From Bacillota bacterium (lineage in GTDB: Bacteria > Bacillota > DSM-12270 > Thermacetogeniales > Thermacetogeniaceae): a stretch of 64,000 nucleotides of DNA. The DNA lies in NCBI GenBank assembly GCA_029907475.1, contig JARYLU010000015.1, forward strand, positions 1 through 64,000, in the 5' to 3' direction. Below the pieces are notes generated by a model. That model worked only from the letters and a program-made list of their open reading frames with translations, searched no databases and was not told where the DNA came from. Shown here piece after piece: positions 9,188-16,197 of this stretch; the first letter of the stretch is position 1; each line of letters begins with the position of its first letter. The position numbers and the translations under genes were made by a program.

Positions 9188-9904
9188 TTGCTACTTACAG
9201 ACCGGCAAAGAGAGTTCTTATCGCACATCTTCGATCATTATTTAAAACATAAGAGTCCTGTTCATTATACTGCCGTTGCGCAGTGGCTGGGGGTGAGCAA
9301 ATGGACTGCTTATGATATGTTGAAGCGCCTCGGTCAAGATGGTTATCTGGCTCCTCATTATGCGGTAAACGAAAAGGGGAACCCGGGTCGATCTCTTTTA
9401 TTCTACGTTCCAACACCCAAATTGGCGCGCCTGTTGGGGCGGGGTGAGGAGCACCAGCAGGAAAATTGGCTTGCGTGGAAAAAGAGGATTCTCGCCTCTC
9501 TTGAAAAGTTGAGAGAAGCTGGTAGCCATAAGGGAAACGCTCTGGTTGACGAACTGACTGCCTTACTTCCAGAGGCTGAGGGTCCGACGATGTACTGCGC
9601 CTGTTTGCTGGCCGTTTTTGTTGCCTATTTAAAGACGGTTAACGAGCAGGGAATGAGGTTGGTGCGGCAGGTGATGAACTTAATTACAAAGCCGGATCAA
9701 CGCCTTTCTCTGTTATCGGGAACGATTGTGGGGATTGTTTCTAAAGATTCGCAGGATTCTCAAGCTGCCGAACCTCCGGGGGAGAAAGAAGGAGGTATGG
9801 CCGGGTTTATTGACAAGTTTCACCAGTATCTCGCCCGCATTGATCTGAAGCAGCACCGTTTACTCGCTACCTTTCTTGACGACTTGCTCCAGGCAGTTTG
9901 CTGA
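9188..9904 (+). CDS. Winged-helix transcriptional regulator, partner of radical SAM gene
   Basis: The 238-residue product has an N-terminal helix-turn-helix (about 1-65, with SVHY-like VHYTAVAQWLGVSKWTAYDM and a wing segment KGNPGRSLLFYV), as in Lrp- or MarR-like winged helices. The C-terminal 150 residues are helical and not assignable to a ligand domain I know. TTG 9188 follows GGAGGG. It lies behind a consensus promoter and about 100 bases before a radical SAM gene, and both genes have the same 17-bp sequence in front. I infer that it controls itself and the radical SAM enzyme. Confidence 0.75.
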   Translation: MLLTDRQREFLSHIFDHYLKHKSPVHYTAVAQWLGVSKWTAYDMLKRLGQDGYLAPHYAVNEKGNPGRSLLFYVPTPKLARLLGRGEEHQQENWLAWKKRILASLEKLREAGSHKGNALVDELTALLPEAEGPTMYCACLLAVFVAYLKTVNEQGMRLVRQVMNLITKPDQRLSLLSGTIVGIVSKDSQDSQAAEPPGEKEGGMAGFIDKFHQYLARIDLKQHRLLATFLDDLLQAVC

Positions 9905-9922
9905 TTATTTTTTTCCGAAATT

Positions 9923-9939
9923 TTTTGGTTTTTTGGGTT
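9923..9939 (+). repeat. 17-bp repeat copy 2, in front of the radical SAM gene
   Basis: This copy is identical to the sequence at 9158-9174. It lies between the stop of the HTH gene and the radical SAM start and is followed at 9938 by TTGACC, a possible -35 element. Confidence 0.5.
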
Positions 9940-10005
9940 GACCAGGTATTATCTGGTTTTAGAATGGGTATCTTAATTTAAGTAAATTTTTTGGGGGTGA
10001 AATGA

Positions 10006-11421
10006 ATGAGGGGCGAAGGAAGAGGAGCTTTGCGTTTGAATTTGGATTTTGCTAAACGTTACGTAGGCGAAAAGGTTCTCCAGCAAATTTTAAACTACCT
10101 GGGAGGCGATCCCTCTACAAACATTCCCCGGTTTCTTCAGCTATTAGAATTAATAACTCGCGATCCCAATCATCGTGAACAAGTTCGACAAGTGAAAGAG
10201 GCTTACGGGCAGGATCCTGTCATCAGGACGTACCTCAATAAACTGTTTACCGAAATCGAGCCGGGTGTCCGGAACAGGCTGGCGTGCAACTTGATTGTAA
10301 ATAGCCTTTTGCTTGCTCCGGCGCGGCGCAAGCAGGTTGAAGAGGAAGAAGAGATCCATGTTCCCTTCACGATTTTAATCGATCCTACAAGTGCCTGCAA
10401 TCTTAAGTGTGCCGGTTGCTGGGCTGGTGAGTACGCGAAGCGCGATCAGCTTGAGCCTGCTTTGTTTGACCGGATCTTACAAGAGGCTAAAGAACTTGGT
10501 ATTTTTTCGATTGTAATGTCCGGAGGGGAACCGTTTATGTACCCCCACTTTTTCGAAATTGCCGAAAAGCACAACGACATGGCTTTTATGGTTTATACGA
10601 ACGGCACCAAAATTGATGACGAAGCGGCAGACCGGCTCCAGGCCCTCGGAAACATTTCCCCCGCCATTAGCCTTGAGGGCTGGGAAGAGAGAACCGATGA
10701 ACGCCGCGGAAGCGGAGTATTTCGCCGGATCATGTCCGGGATGGACCGCTTACGGGAGCGGGGGATTTTATTCGGCGCCTCCATTACCATCACCCGCCGT
10801 AATGTAGATGAGGTAACAAGTGACGAATTTATTGATTTCTTAATTGATAAAGGCGTCAAATACATTTGGACCTTCCATTACATTCCCATCGGGCGGGAAC
10901 CCGACCTGGATCTGATGATTTTACCCGAACAGAGGGGTTACCTGGTAGACCGCATTATTCACCTGCGAACCCATAAACCCATTCAGATTATCGATTTTTG
11001 GAACGACGGAGAGCTCACCCAGGGTTGTATTGCCGGAGGAAGGAGCTATTTCCATATTACAGCAAGGGGAGACGTCGAACCCTGTGCCTTTGTTCATTTT
11101 GCAGTTGACAACATCCGCGCAAAAAGCTTAAAAGATGTTCTGCGTTCCCCCCTCTTTACGGCCTACCAGAAGCGGCAGCCCTTTGCCGAGAACCTGCTCC
11201 GGCCGTGCCCGGTGATTGACGTTCCCGAGGCGCTCAGGGCGATTGTTGCGGAGAGCGGGGCTTATCCGACTCACCCGGGAGCGGACACGGTTTTAAGCGG
11301 AACGATCGGGAACTTTTTAGACCAGCGCTCCGCTGATTGGAAGGCCGTATCCGATCGGATTTGGGAGCAACGCAAGGCGGAAAAAGAGGAAAAGAAACTG
11401 CCGCGGGTTGCGGCCAAATAA
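10006..11421 (+). CDS. Radical SAM protein with SPASM-like C-terminus
   Basis: The product is 471 residues long. A helical N-terminal region of about 120 residues precedes the radical SAM core, whose cluster motif is CNLKCAGC (CX3CX2C) near residue 130, followed by a GGEP SAM-binding motif. C-terminal cysteines in GCIAGG, VEPC and RPC suggest an auxiliary SPASM-type iron-sulfur cluster, as in enzymes modifying peptides or heme-like substrates. No precursor peptide gene is evident beside it, so the substrate is unknown. GGGGGTG precedes ATG 10006. The gene follows the winged-helix regulator. Confidence 0.85.
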   Translation: MRGEGRGALRLNLDFAKRYVGEKVLQQILNYLGGDPSTNIPRFLQLLELITRDPNHREQVRQVKEAYGQDPVIRTYLNKLFTEIEPGVRNRLACNLIVNSLLLAPARRKQVEEEEEIHVPFTILIDPTSACNLKCAGCWAGEYAKRDQLEPALFDRILQEAKELGIFSIVMSGGEPFMYPHFFEIAEKHNDMAFMVYTNGTKIDDEAADRLQALGNISPAISLEGWEERTDERRGSGVFRRIMSGMDRLRERGILFGASITITRRNVDEVTSDEFIDFLIDKGVKYIWTFHYIPIGREPDLDLMILPEQRGYLVDRIIHLRTHKPIQIIDFWNDGELTQGCIAGGRSYFHITARGDVEPCAFVHFAVDNIRAKSLKDVLRSPLFTAYQKRQPFAENLLRPCPVIDVPEALRAIVAESGAYPTHPGADTVLSGTIGNFLDQRSADWKAVSDRIWEQRKAEKEEKKLPRVAAK

Positions 11422-11430
11422 ACCCGCGGC
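11400..11430. terminator. Inverted repeat between convergent genes
   Basis: GCCGCGGGTT (11400-11409) pairs with AACCCGCGGC (11421-11430) across the radical SAM stop codon. On the minus strand it is followed by AGTTTCTTTT, so it suits termination of the leftward zinc-ribbon gene better than the rightward transcript. Confidence 0.5.
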
Positions 11431-11451
11431 CTTATGCTTGATCCGCCTTTG

Positions 11452-11703
11452 TTAAATAGTGTCGCGCCCGACGCTGTATGTAACGCTCTCGTCGCAGCTC
11501 GGGCACTGGAGAAAGTGAACACACCGATCATCTCCAGTGTAGGCGGTTCCATCTGAGTTTTGACCGCTTTCCTGTTCCTCGTAAGGACCATAGGGATCGC
11601 AGTAGCTTTCGACGCTACCGCAGTCTTCCATCGGGGCACCACAACTGGGGCATGCTTCGGAGAGCCATACTAGACCGTTACAGACGGGACATCCCGATTC
11701 CAC
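11452..11703 (-). CDS. Small zinc-ribbon protein, unknown function
   Basis: Eighty-three residues with three CXXC pairs: CPVC, CPSC and CPSC, the first two near the N-terminus and one at about 67-70. The middle is acidic and Tyr/Gly rich. This suggests one or two zinc ribbons. GTG 11703 has AAGGAGGT upstream at a good distance, which supports real expression. It is convergent with the radical SAM gene, and its start region overlaps the antisense dehydratase remnant. Function unknown. Confidence 0.7.
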   Translation of the reverse strand: MESGCPVCNGLVWLSEACPSCGAPMEDCGSVESYCDPYGPYEEQESGQNSDGTAYTGDDRCVHFLQCPSCDESVTYSVGRDTI

Positions 11704-11710
11704 TGGTTCC

Positions 11711-12464
11711 GACCTCCTTCAGCGGGATTTATTCTTATTTTGGGATGAGGAGTGGAGGCTTATTCACGGTTCTTCAAAAAAAAGGGGGCTGCTTGGTTGG
11801 GTATGCAGCTATACACCGGAAGAAATTATTCTCGCGCTGGGACTGGTTCCTTACCGGCTTTTCGGTCTGGAGGAGAACCGGACAGGAGCCTATCTTCCTG
11901 TTAATTTCTGCCCTTTAGCGCGCGCCTGCTTAAACGAAGGGGAAGAAAAATTAGGGACCACCCTGGGGGGAGTGGTTTTGACAACCTCCTGCCAGGCAGA
12001 CCGCGGAAAGGGAAAAATTCCGGCTCCTCTGGCTGCACTTAAAACCCTTTTATCAAGGAGAATTGATGGATTTTCTCGAAAAGGAATCCCGTGCCGTCCT
12101 CGCTTTTGAAGAAATGAGCCATGTTTACTGGCCTCCCTTGAACCCCGAAGGACCCTTCCGGGATCTGGCCCGGAAGGTGCTGGCTCATTTCGGCTACAAA
12201 CCGCTGGAAGCCCGGATTGAAACTATTGGGAAACTGGCAAAAAAATACCGTGTAGACGGGATTGTCCACTTTTCCCACTGGGGTTGCCGCCAGAGTGCCG
12301 GAGGCTCCCTGATGCTAAAAGACGGTTTGCAGCAAGCGGGCTGGCCGGTCCTGTTGCTGGACGGAGACTGCCTGGACGCCAGGAACGAGGCAACAGGCGG
12401 GATGCTCACGCGGGTCCAGGCTTTTTTGGAAATCTTGGAAGAGAGAAAAGCCTGTCCTGTTTAA
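11711..12464 (+). pseudogene. Broken 2-hydroxyacyl-CoA dehydratase-type subunit (HgdB/FldC/BcrB-like)
   Basis: Two fragments of one gene lie in different frames. The first (11711-12109) has no start codon and includes GWVCSYTPEEIILALG and FCPLARACL, typical of the N-terminal half of HgdB-family subunits, ending near VVLTTSCQADR. The second (from 12066 to 12464) has VDGIVHFSHWGCRQSAG and LLLDGDCLD, typical of the C-terminal half, where Cys binds the [4Fe-4S] cluster. The segment expected between them is missing and the frame changes near 12020-12070. The parent family reduces (R)-2-hydroxyacyl-CoA or benzoyl-CoA with ATP-activated electrons. The truncated activator follows, so the whole locus is decaying. 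Confidence 0.8.
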
Positions 12465-12489
12465 ACCAGCTTCACTTTTGAATTGAGGA

Positions 12490-12705
12490 ATGGGAGAAGA
12501 AGGCATGATTACTGCAGGAATTGATATCGGTTCTTTAACAACAGAAGCTGTTCTCCTTTGCGAAAAAGGTATTTTAGCCTACAGCATTGTGAATACCGGT
12601 TCCCAGGCGCGTCGCGCCGCTGAGCAGGCCTTCGAGGAAGTTTTAGAAAAAGCGAGCCCTTTCCCGGGCCGGTCCCCGACTGCGAACCGCGCAGAAAGGG
12701 AATAA
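12490..12705 (+). pseudogene. Truncated dehydratase activator ATPase (HgdC/BadF-type)
   Basis: The first roughly 50 residues (start ATG 12490 or 12505) match the ASKHA ATPase activators of 2-hydroxyacyl-CoA dehydratases: GIDIGSLTTEAVLL is the phosphate-1 loop. The family normally has about 260 residues with two Cys bridging a [4Fe-4S] cluster between monomers. Here the frame runs into unrelated sequence after ...EVLEKA and stops at 12705, so no cluster ligands remain. Confidence 0.75.
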
Positions 12706-12804
12706 TTGAAAAATAAGGGGGTAAAGATAAAGGTGCCCCTCGCGAGACGATCATAGAGGGTGAAATCATGATTTTTTAGCAAAATGATGAGAGGGAGGAT
12801 TTAA

Positions 12805-13032
12805 ATGGATGTGCTTCAGGTTTTAAAGGGTAATCTCTCGAGCGGAGTTGGGAACTTAAAGCAGGCCGTAGATTTGAGCATCGAACTTCGCGCCCTGGGA
12901 AAAGAAACGGAAAAAAGAGTTAATGAAGAGTGGCAGCAAGCCGTTGCCGAATTTATCCGACATGTTCAAAGTAAAAGCCAGGAGACAGGAAGGGATCTCT
13001 TTGCCGAAGTAGCCTTTCCTCAGATTGAATAA
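12805..13032 (+). CDS. Small helical protein, unknown function
   Basis: A 75-residue protein with ATG 12805 behind GAGGGAGGA. It is charged and predicted mostly helical, with no cysteines or membrane segment. I do not recognise the family. The strong ribosome site and clean start argue for a real gene. Confidence 0.5.
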   Translation: MDVLQVLKGNLSSGVGNLKQAVDLSIELRALGKETEKRVNEEWQQAVAEFIRHVQSKSQETGRDLFAEVAFPQIE

Positions 13033-13084
13033 CTGCGCCGGAAACCACCTTGCCTGATGAATGTTGAATACATTTTATTGACTG

Positions 13085-13113
13085 TTGACATTTCTTGTTC
13101 CGTAATTCATAAT
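13085..13113 (+). promoter_or_regulatory. Sigma-A promoter of the ANTAR regulator
   Basis: TTGACA (13085-13090), 17-base spacer, CATAAT (13108-13113). The transcript would start near 13120 and have a leader of about 145 bases. Confidence 0.75.
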
Positions 13114-13152
13114 AAAAAAGAAAAGAAGCTTTTATTATTTATTTCGCAAACG

Positions 13153-13231
13153 AACCCGACGGTGGGTTGATGAAGGGGCGAGGATGTCCTCAAAGGAGGC
13201 AGGTTAAGCCATCCTGAAGGAGGACTTTTTT
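13153..13231 (+). promoter_or_regulatory. Leader of the ANTAR gene: hexaloop hairpin and terminator
   Basis: AACCC (153-157), loop GACGGT and GGGTT (164-168) make a five-pair hexaloop hairpin. Its loop differs at only one base from the glnA1 leader loop AACGGT. A long hairpin closed by GTCCTC (186-191) and GAGGAC (220-225), with inner pairing AGGAGGC to GCC-A-TCCT, is followed by T6 (226-231): an intrinsic terminator 32 bases before the start codon. An alternative pairing AGGATG (181-186) to CATCCT (210-215) competes with it. I infer attenuation of the regulator gene. Unlike the glnA leaders, the hexaloop stem does not overlap the terminator stem, and loop position 1 is G, not A. Confidence 0.55.
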
Positions 13232-13263
13232 GTTACTCAGGGCGGGGGTAGAGGTGCCAGTGA

Positions 13264-13854
13264 ATGGAACAACTACGGGTTTTAATTGCGGTTGCCAGCG
13301 CGGATTCAAGAAAGAGCTTGAAGCAGTTGTTAATGAGAGGCGGTTATCACGTTCTTGCTGAAACAGATGATGGTTTTCAGGCACTGCGGCAGGCGCGAAG
13401 TTTAGACCCGGATCTTGTTCTTGCAGATGCAGATTTGCCCGGGATAAACGGACTCGAACTCGGAAGGGTTCTCTCGGAGGACAGGATCGCTCCCATCCTT
13501 CTGATTTCCCGGGAAACATTTCCCTTCACGCAGTTCGAACGGGAAAAAGGAAGGTTCATGTTTCCGGTCGGATATGTTACAAGGCCGTTAACCGAATATA
13601 ATCTTTTTCCGGCGATTGAAAGCATCCTAAGCTTCTCCAGGCATGTTCGGGATCTCGAGTCTGAAATCAAAAGTCTCCGGGAAAAAATCGAAACCCGGAA
13701 AATTGTAGAGCGGGCAAAGGGTATTTTGATGGAGCAATTGGGGATTTCCGAGGCCGAAGCTTACAGGAAGCTTCAAAAACAGAGCATGGACAGGTGTCTC
13801 CCCATGCGGAAGGTTGCCGAAGCAATCATCCTGGCTCAGGAGTTAAAACAATAA
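13264..13854 (+). CDS. ANTAR-domain response regulator (RNA-binding antiterminator)
   Basis: The 196-residue product has a receiver domain (about 4-120), a coiled linker and a C-terminal ANTAR domain (about 135-190: ERAKGILMEQLGISEAEAY and RKVAEAIIL). ANTAR proteins bind paired hexaloop RNA hairpins and prevent transcription termination. The receiver keeps an aspartate at the phosphorylation position (VLADADLPG), but the conserved Lys is Arg (VTRPL) and the N-terminal acidic pair is degenerate, so it may be a pseudo-receiver as in AmiR or NasR. It lies directly before glnA1. Candidate RNA targets occur in the leaders of glnA1 and glnA2, so control of nitrogen assimilation is strongly suggested. 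Confidence 0.9.
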   Translation: MEQLRVLIAVASADSRKSLKQLLMRGGYHVLAETDDGFQALRQARSLDPDLVLADADLPGINGLELGRVLSEDRIAPILLISRETFPFTQFEREKGRFMFPVGYVTRPLTEYNLFPAIESILSFSRHVRDLESEIKSLREKIETRKIVERAKGILMEQLGISEAEAYRKLQKQSMDRCLPMRKVAEAIILAQELKQ

Positions 13855-13869
13855 CAAGAGACTTGTGCG

Positions 13870-13974
13870 GGTAAACACCTACCGGTACAACGGTGTACCG
13901 GGGAAGGAGTAAAGGTGCTCAACAGAAACCGTAATGGTTGGCAGGTACCCTTTTCCTTTTCCGGTTTCTTTTTT
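13870..13974 (+). promoter_or_regulatory. ANTAR-type antitermination leader of glnA1
   Basis: Two abutting hexaloop hairpins are visible. P1 is GGTA-AACACC-TACC (13870-13883). P2 is CCGGTAC-AACGGT-GTACCGG (13882-13901), or GGTAC/GTACC without the shared CC. The P2 loop has A at position 1 and G at position 4, the ANTAR consensus; P1 has A1 but A4. The P2 3' strand (ACCGGGGAAGG, 13897-13907) can instead pair with CCTTTTCCGGT (13955-13965, two G-U) ahead of a T-rich run. A second terminator option, GAAACCG (925-931) with CGGTTTC (962-968), is followed directly by T6. Binding of the ANTAR protein to P1-P2 would favour read-through into glnA1. Confidence 0.7.
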
Positions 13975-14001
13975 AAGGCACTAAAAACAGGAGGGAACAA
14001 C

Positions 14002-15333
14002 ATGCTGATCCAAACAAAAGAGGATGTACTCGGGTTGGCCGAAGAATACGGCGTAAAGTTTATCAGGCTCCAGTTCACCGATATTATCGGTGTACTTAAA
14101 AATGTCGCGATTACCGTAGAACAGTTAAAGAAGGCCCTCTATGACGGGATTATGTTTGATGGTTCCTCAATCGAAGGTTTTGTCCGGATTGAAGAATCGG
14201 ATATGTATTTGGTTCCTGACCCAACCACCTTTAGCATTTTTCCCTGGCGCGGGCGCGAGAGTACCGTCGGGAGGCTGATTTGTGATGTATATAATCCCGA
14301 CGGGACACCCTTCGCCGGTTGTCCTCGAAATGCTCTAAAACGCGTCCTGGCCGAAGCCAGGGATCTGGGCTATACCATGTATGTCGGTCCTGAGGCTGAA
14401 TTTTTCCTCTTTCAAACCGATCAAGGGGATTGCCCCACTGTTTCTACCCACGATGAAGGGGGCTATTTCGATTTAAGTCCTGTTGATCGGGGTGAAGATA
14501 CGCGGCGGGATATTGTTTTAGCATTGAAGGAGATGGGGTTTGAGGTGGAGGCATCCCACCATGAGGTCGCGCCCGGTCAGCACGAAATCGACTTTAAATA
14601 CGATGATGCCCTGGCAACCGCAGACAAAGTTGTTACTTTTCGCTATGTCGTCCGGGCGATTGCCCAGCGGCACGGTTTGCACGCTACATTTATGCCCAAA
14701 CCGGTTTTTGGAATTAACGGTTCCGGGATGCATGTCCACCAATCTCTCTTTTCAAACGGAACCAATGCTTTTTTCGACCCGGAGCAACCCCTCCAGTTAA
14801 GCAGCACGGCGCTGTACTACCTGGGGGGCCTTTTATACCACGTACGAGCCTTAACCGCAATTACAAACCCTACGGTTAATTCATATAAAAGACTTGTACC
14901 GGGCTACGAAGCTCCGGTCTATATTGCCTGGTCCCCCCGGAACCGAAGCCCACTTGTACGGATTCCGCCCCGGCGGGGAAACGGAACGAGTATGGAATTG
15001 CGCAGCCCCGATCCCTCCTGCAATCCTTACCTCGCTTTTGCAGTAATTCTTAAGGCGGGTCTTGACGGCATAAAAAAGAGAATTGCACCTCCTTCACCGG
15101 TTTACCAGAATATTTACGAAATGTCGGAGGTTGAGCGAAAGGAGTTGGGAATCGGCTGCCTGCCCGGTAGTTTAGGGGAAGCACTGGATGAACTTCGCAG
15201 CAACGAAACCATCCAGGAGGCTTTAGGGCCCCATATTTACGAGAAATTCTTGGCTTCTAAAATTCTCGAGTGGAACGAATACCGTACCCAAGTACATCCC
15301 TGGGAAAGAGAACGGTATCTCTCCAGGTATTAA
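14002..15333 (+). CDS. glnA: Glutamine synthetase type I (first copy)
   Basis: The 443-residue enzyme makes glutamine from glutamate, ammonia and ATP in the cytoplasm. GS-I motifs are clear: [15 protein letters not shown], the metal-binding glutamates, [19 protein letters not shown] and the ATP-binding [12 protein letters not shown] region. Length fits the GSI-alpha group of Firmicutes. ATG 14002 is chosen because AGGAGG is 8 bases upstream; the open frame starts at 13915, but that part is the leader with terminator. The gene sits behind the ANTAR regulator and an antitermination leader. It is closely related to the copy at 16198. Confidence 0.96.
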   Translation: MLIQTKEDVLGLAEEYGVKFIRLQFTDIIGVLKNVAITVEQLKKALYDGIMFDGSSIEGFVRIEESDMYLVPDPTTFSIFPWRGRESTVGRLICDVYNPDGTPFAGCPRNALKRVLAEARDLGYTMYVGPEAEFFLFQTDQGDCPTVSTHDEGGYFDLSPVDRGEDTRRDIVLALKEMGFEVEASHHEVAPGQHEIDFKYDDALATADKVVTFRYVVRAIAQRHGLHATFMPKPVFGINGSGMHVHQSLFSNGTNAFFDPEQPLQLSSTALYYLGGLLYHVRALTAITNPTVNSYKRLVPGYEAPVYIAWSPRNRSPLVRIPPRRGNGTSMELRSPDPSCNPYLAFAVILKAGLDGIKKRIAPPSPVYQNIYEMSEVERKELGIGCLPGSLGEALDELRSNETIQEALGPHIYEKFLASKILEWNEYRTQVHPWERERYLSRY

Positions 15334-15385
15334 GCGTTCACCCTATCCCCAATCGGGGATGTTTAATCTCATCCTCCAATTTCAG

Positions 15386-15422
15386 GCCGTCTCACTTTAC
15401 TTTAGGAGACGGCTCTTTTTTT
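15386..15422 (+). terminator. Intrinsic terminator after glnA1
   Basis: GCCGTCTC (15386-15393) pairs with GAGACGGC (15406-15413), followed by TCTTTTTTT. Confidence 0.9.
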
Positions 15423-15425
15423 AAA

Positions 15426-15454
15426 TTCACACTTTCTTTTCAGAAACATATAAT
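15426..15454 (+). promoter_or_regulatory. Sigma-A promoter of the ymaF-like gene
   Basis: TTCACA (15426-15431), 17-base spacer, TATAAT (15449-15454). Confidence 0.75.
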
Positions 15455-15515
15455 TAGGAAACCAGCTTGGTGTGAGATGTAATTCTAACTACATGTACAG
15501 GGAGGTTGAAATACG

Positions 15516-15857
15516 ATGAAAAATGAAACCGTCCAGTTTGAACATTTCTACCCGGGTCCCGGCCCGAATAACCATGTCCATGATTCTAGCGGTATAACCA
15601 CTTGCGAATTTGACCACTGCCACGGGCACCCGGGGGTTTCAGAGCATCCTGTTCCCACTCCCGAAGGCTCCCATATTCATACCGTACGGGGTTCCACTAC
15701 CTTCGTACATGGCCACAAGCACTTTTACGAAGGGAAATCCAGCCGGGCAATTCCTTTACCTGCAGGGTATCATACGCATTTTCTCGACTCTTCAACCGCT
15801 GTTGAAGAGGGTCATACACACCGGATTACTGTGTTTATGGCCCCGGTTCAAAGCTAA
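15516..15857 (+). CDS. YmaF-family histidine-rich protein
   Basis: A 113-residue protein with many histidines in repeated His-X-His elements (NHVHD, HIHT, HGHKH, YHTHF, EGHTHR), the signature of the YmaF family, whose function is unknown. The arrangement could bind transition metals. GGGAGG precedes ATG 15516. It is an independent unit between the two glnA copies, with its own promoter and a terminator on the upstream side. Confidence 0.8.
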   Translation: MKNETVQFEHFYPGPGPNNHVHDSSGITTCEFDHCHGHPGVSEHPVPTPEGSHIHTVRGSTTFVHGHKHFYEGKSSRAIPLPAGYHTHFLDSSTAVEEGHTHRITVFMAPVQS

Positions 15858-15861
15858 AATA

Positions 15862-15890
15862 TTGTATTCCACTGAGCTATATGGTATAAT
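15862..15890 (+). promoter_or_regulatory. Sigma-A promoter for the glnA2 leader RNA
   Basis: TTGTAT (15862-15867), 17-base spacer, TATAAT (15885-15890). Transcription should start around 15897, exactly at the first hexaloop hairpin. Confidence 0.8.
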
Positions 15891-15896
15891 TGCGCC

Positions 15897-15972
15897 CAAA
15901 GCAGGAGAGCTTTAAAAAAGGGGCAACGGCGTCCCGAGATCTCTTGGAGGAGGGGGCGCTTTATTCTTTTTT
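15897..15972 (+). promoter_or_regulatory. ANTAR-type antitermination leader of glnA2
   Basis: P1 is AAAGC-AGGAGA-GCTTT (15898-15913), a perfect five-pair stem with a hexaloop. A linker of six A follows, then P2 GGGGC-AACGGC-GTCCC (15920-15935), five pairs with one G-U. The P2 loop has A1 and G4. The 3' part of P2 is reused in the terminator: GCGTCCC (15929-15935) pairs with GGGGCGC (15953-15959), followed by TTTATTCTTTTTT. This is the published ANTAR target layout: two hexaloop stems, the second exclusive with a terminator. When not antiterminated, a short RNA of about 75 bases would be released. The AACGG loop core is shared with the glnA1 leader. Confidence 0.75.
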
Positions 15973-16010
15973 ACCGGATTCCCCTTCCGGTAAAGGAAGG
16001 GGAATCCGGT
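15973..16010 (+). other. Perfect 16-bp hairpin between leader terminator and glnA2
   Basis: ACCGGATTCCCCTTCC (15973-15988), loop GGTAAA and the exact complement (15995-16010). It lacks a following T-run, so it is not a standard terminator. It may be an RNA processing or stability element. The rest of the 340-base gap up to 16197 holds no gene I can see. Confidence 0.6.
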
Positions 16011-16197
16011 TTCACCAACGACCTTCGCTACTTTGCCAGGCTGAATTCAGGTGAACCCAGCCCTGACGCTCCTGTCTCCTGGCACTCCCCTCTTGCCTTT
16101 ACGGAATAAAGGGCGAGCAGCCCCTTTGGATTCCGGCCCCTTGCCTGCGTATAATCATTAATACCATTTTACAGATAATGTTAAGGAGGTAAAGCGA

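Noticed and set aside
13184-13207. Seven-codon leader peptide MSSKEAG before the ANTAR gene
   Set aside because: A start and ribosome-like GGGGCGAGG exist, but the codons are not enriched for any amino acid as attenuation would need. Chance is likely.
15892-15959. Long stem GCGCCC/GGGCGC closing the glnA2 leader as a riboswitch P1
   Set aside because: The 5' strand lies between the -10 box and the expected start, so it is not in the transcript. The ANTAR layout explains the region better.
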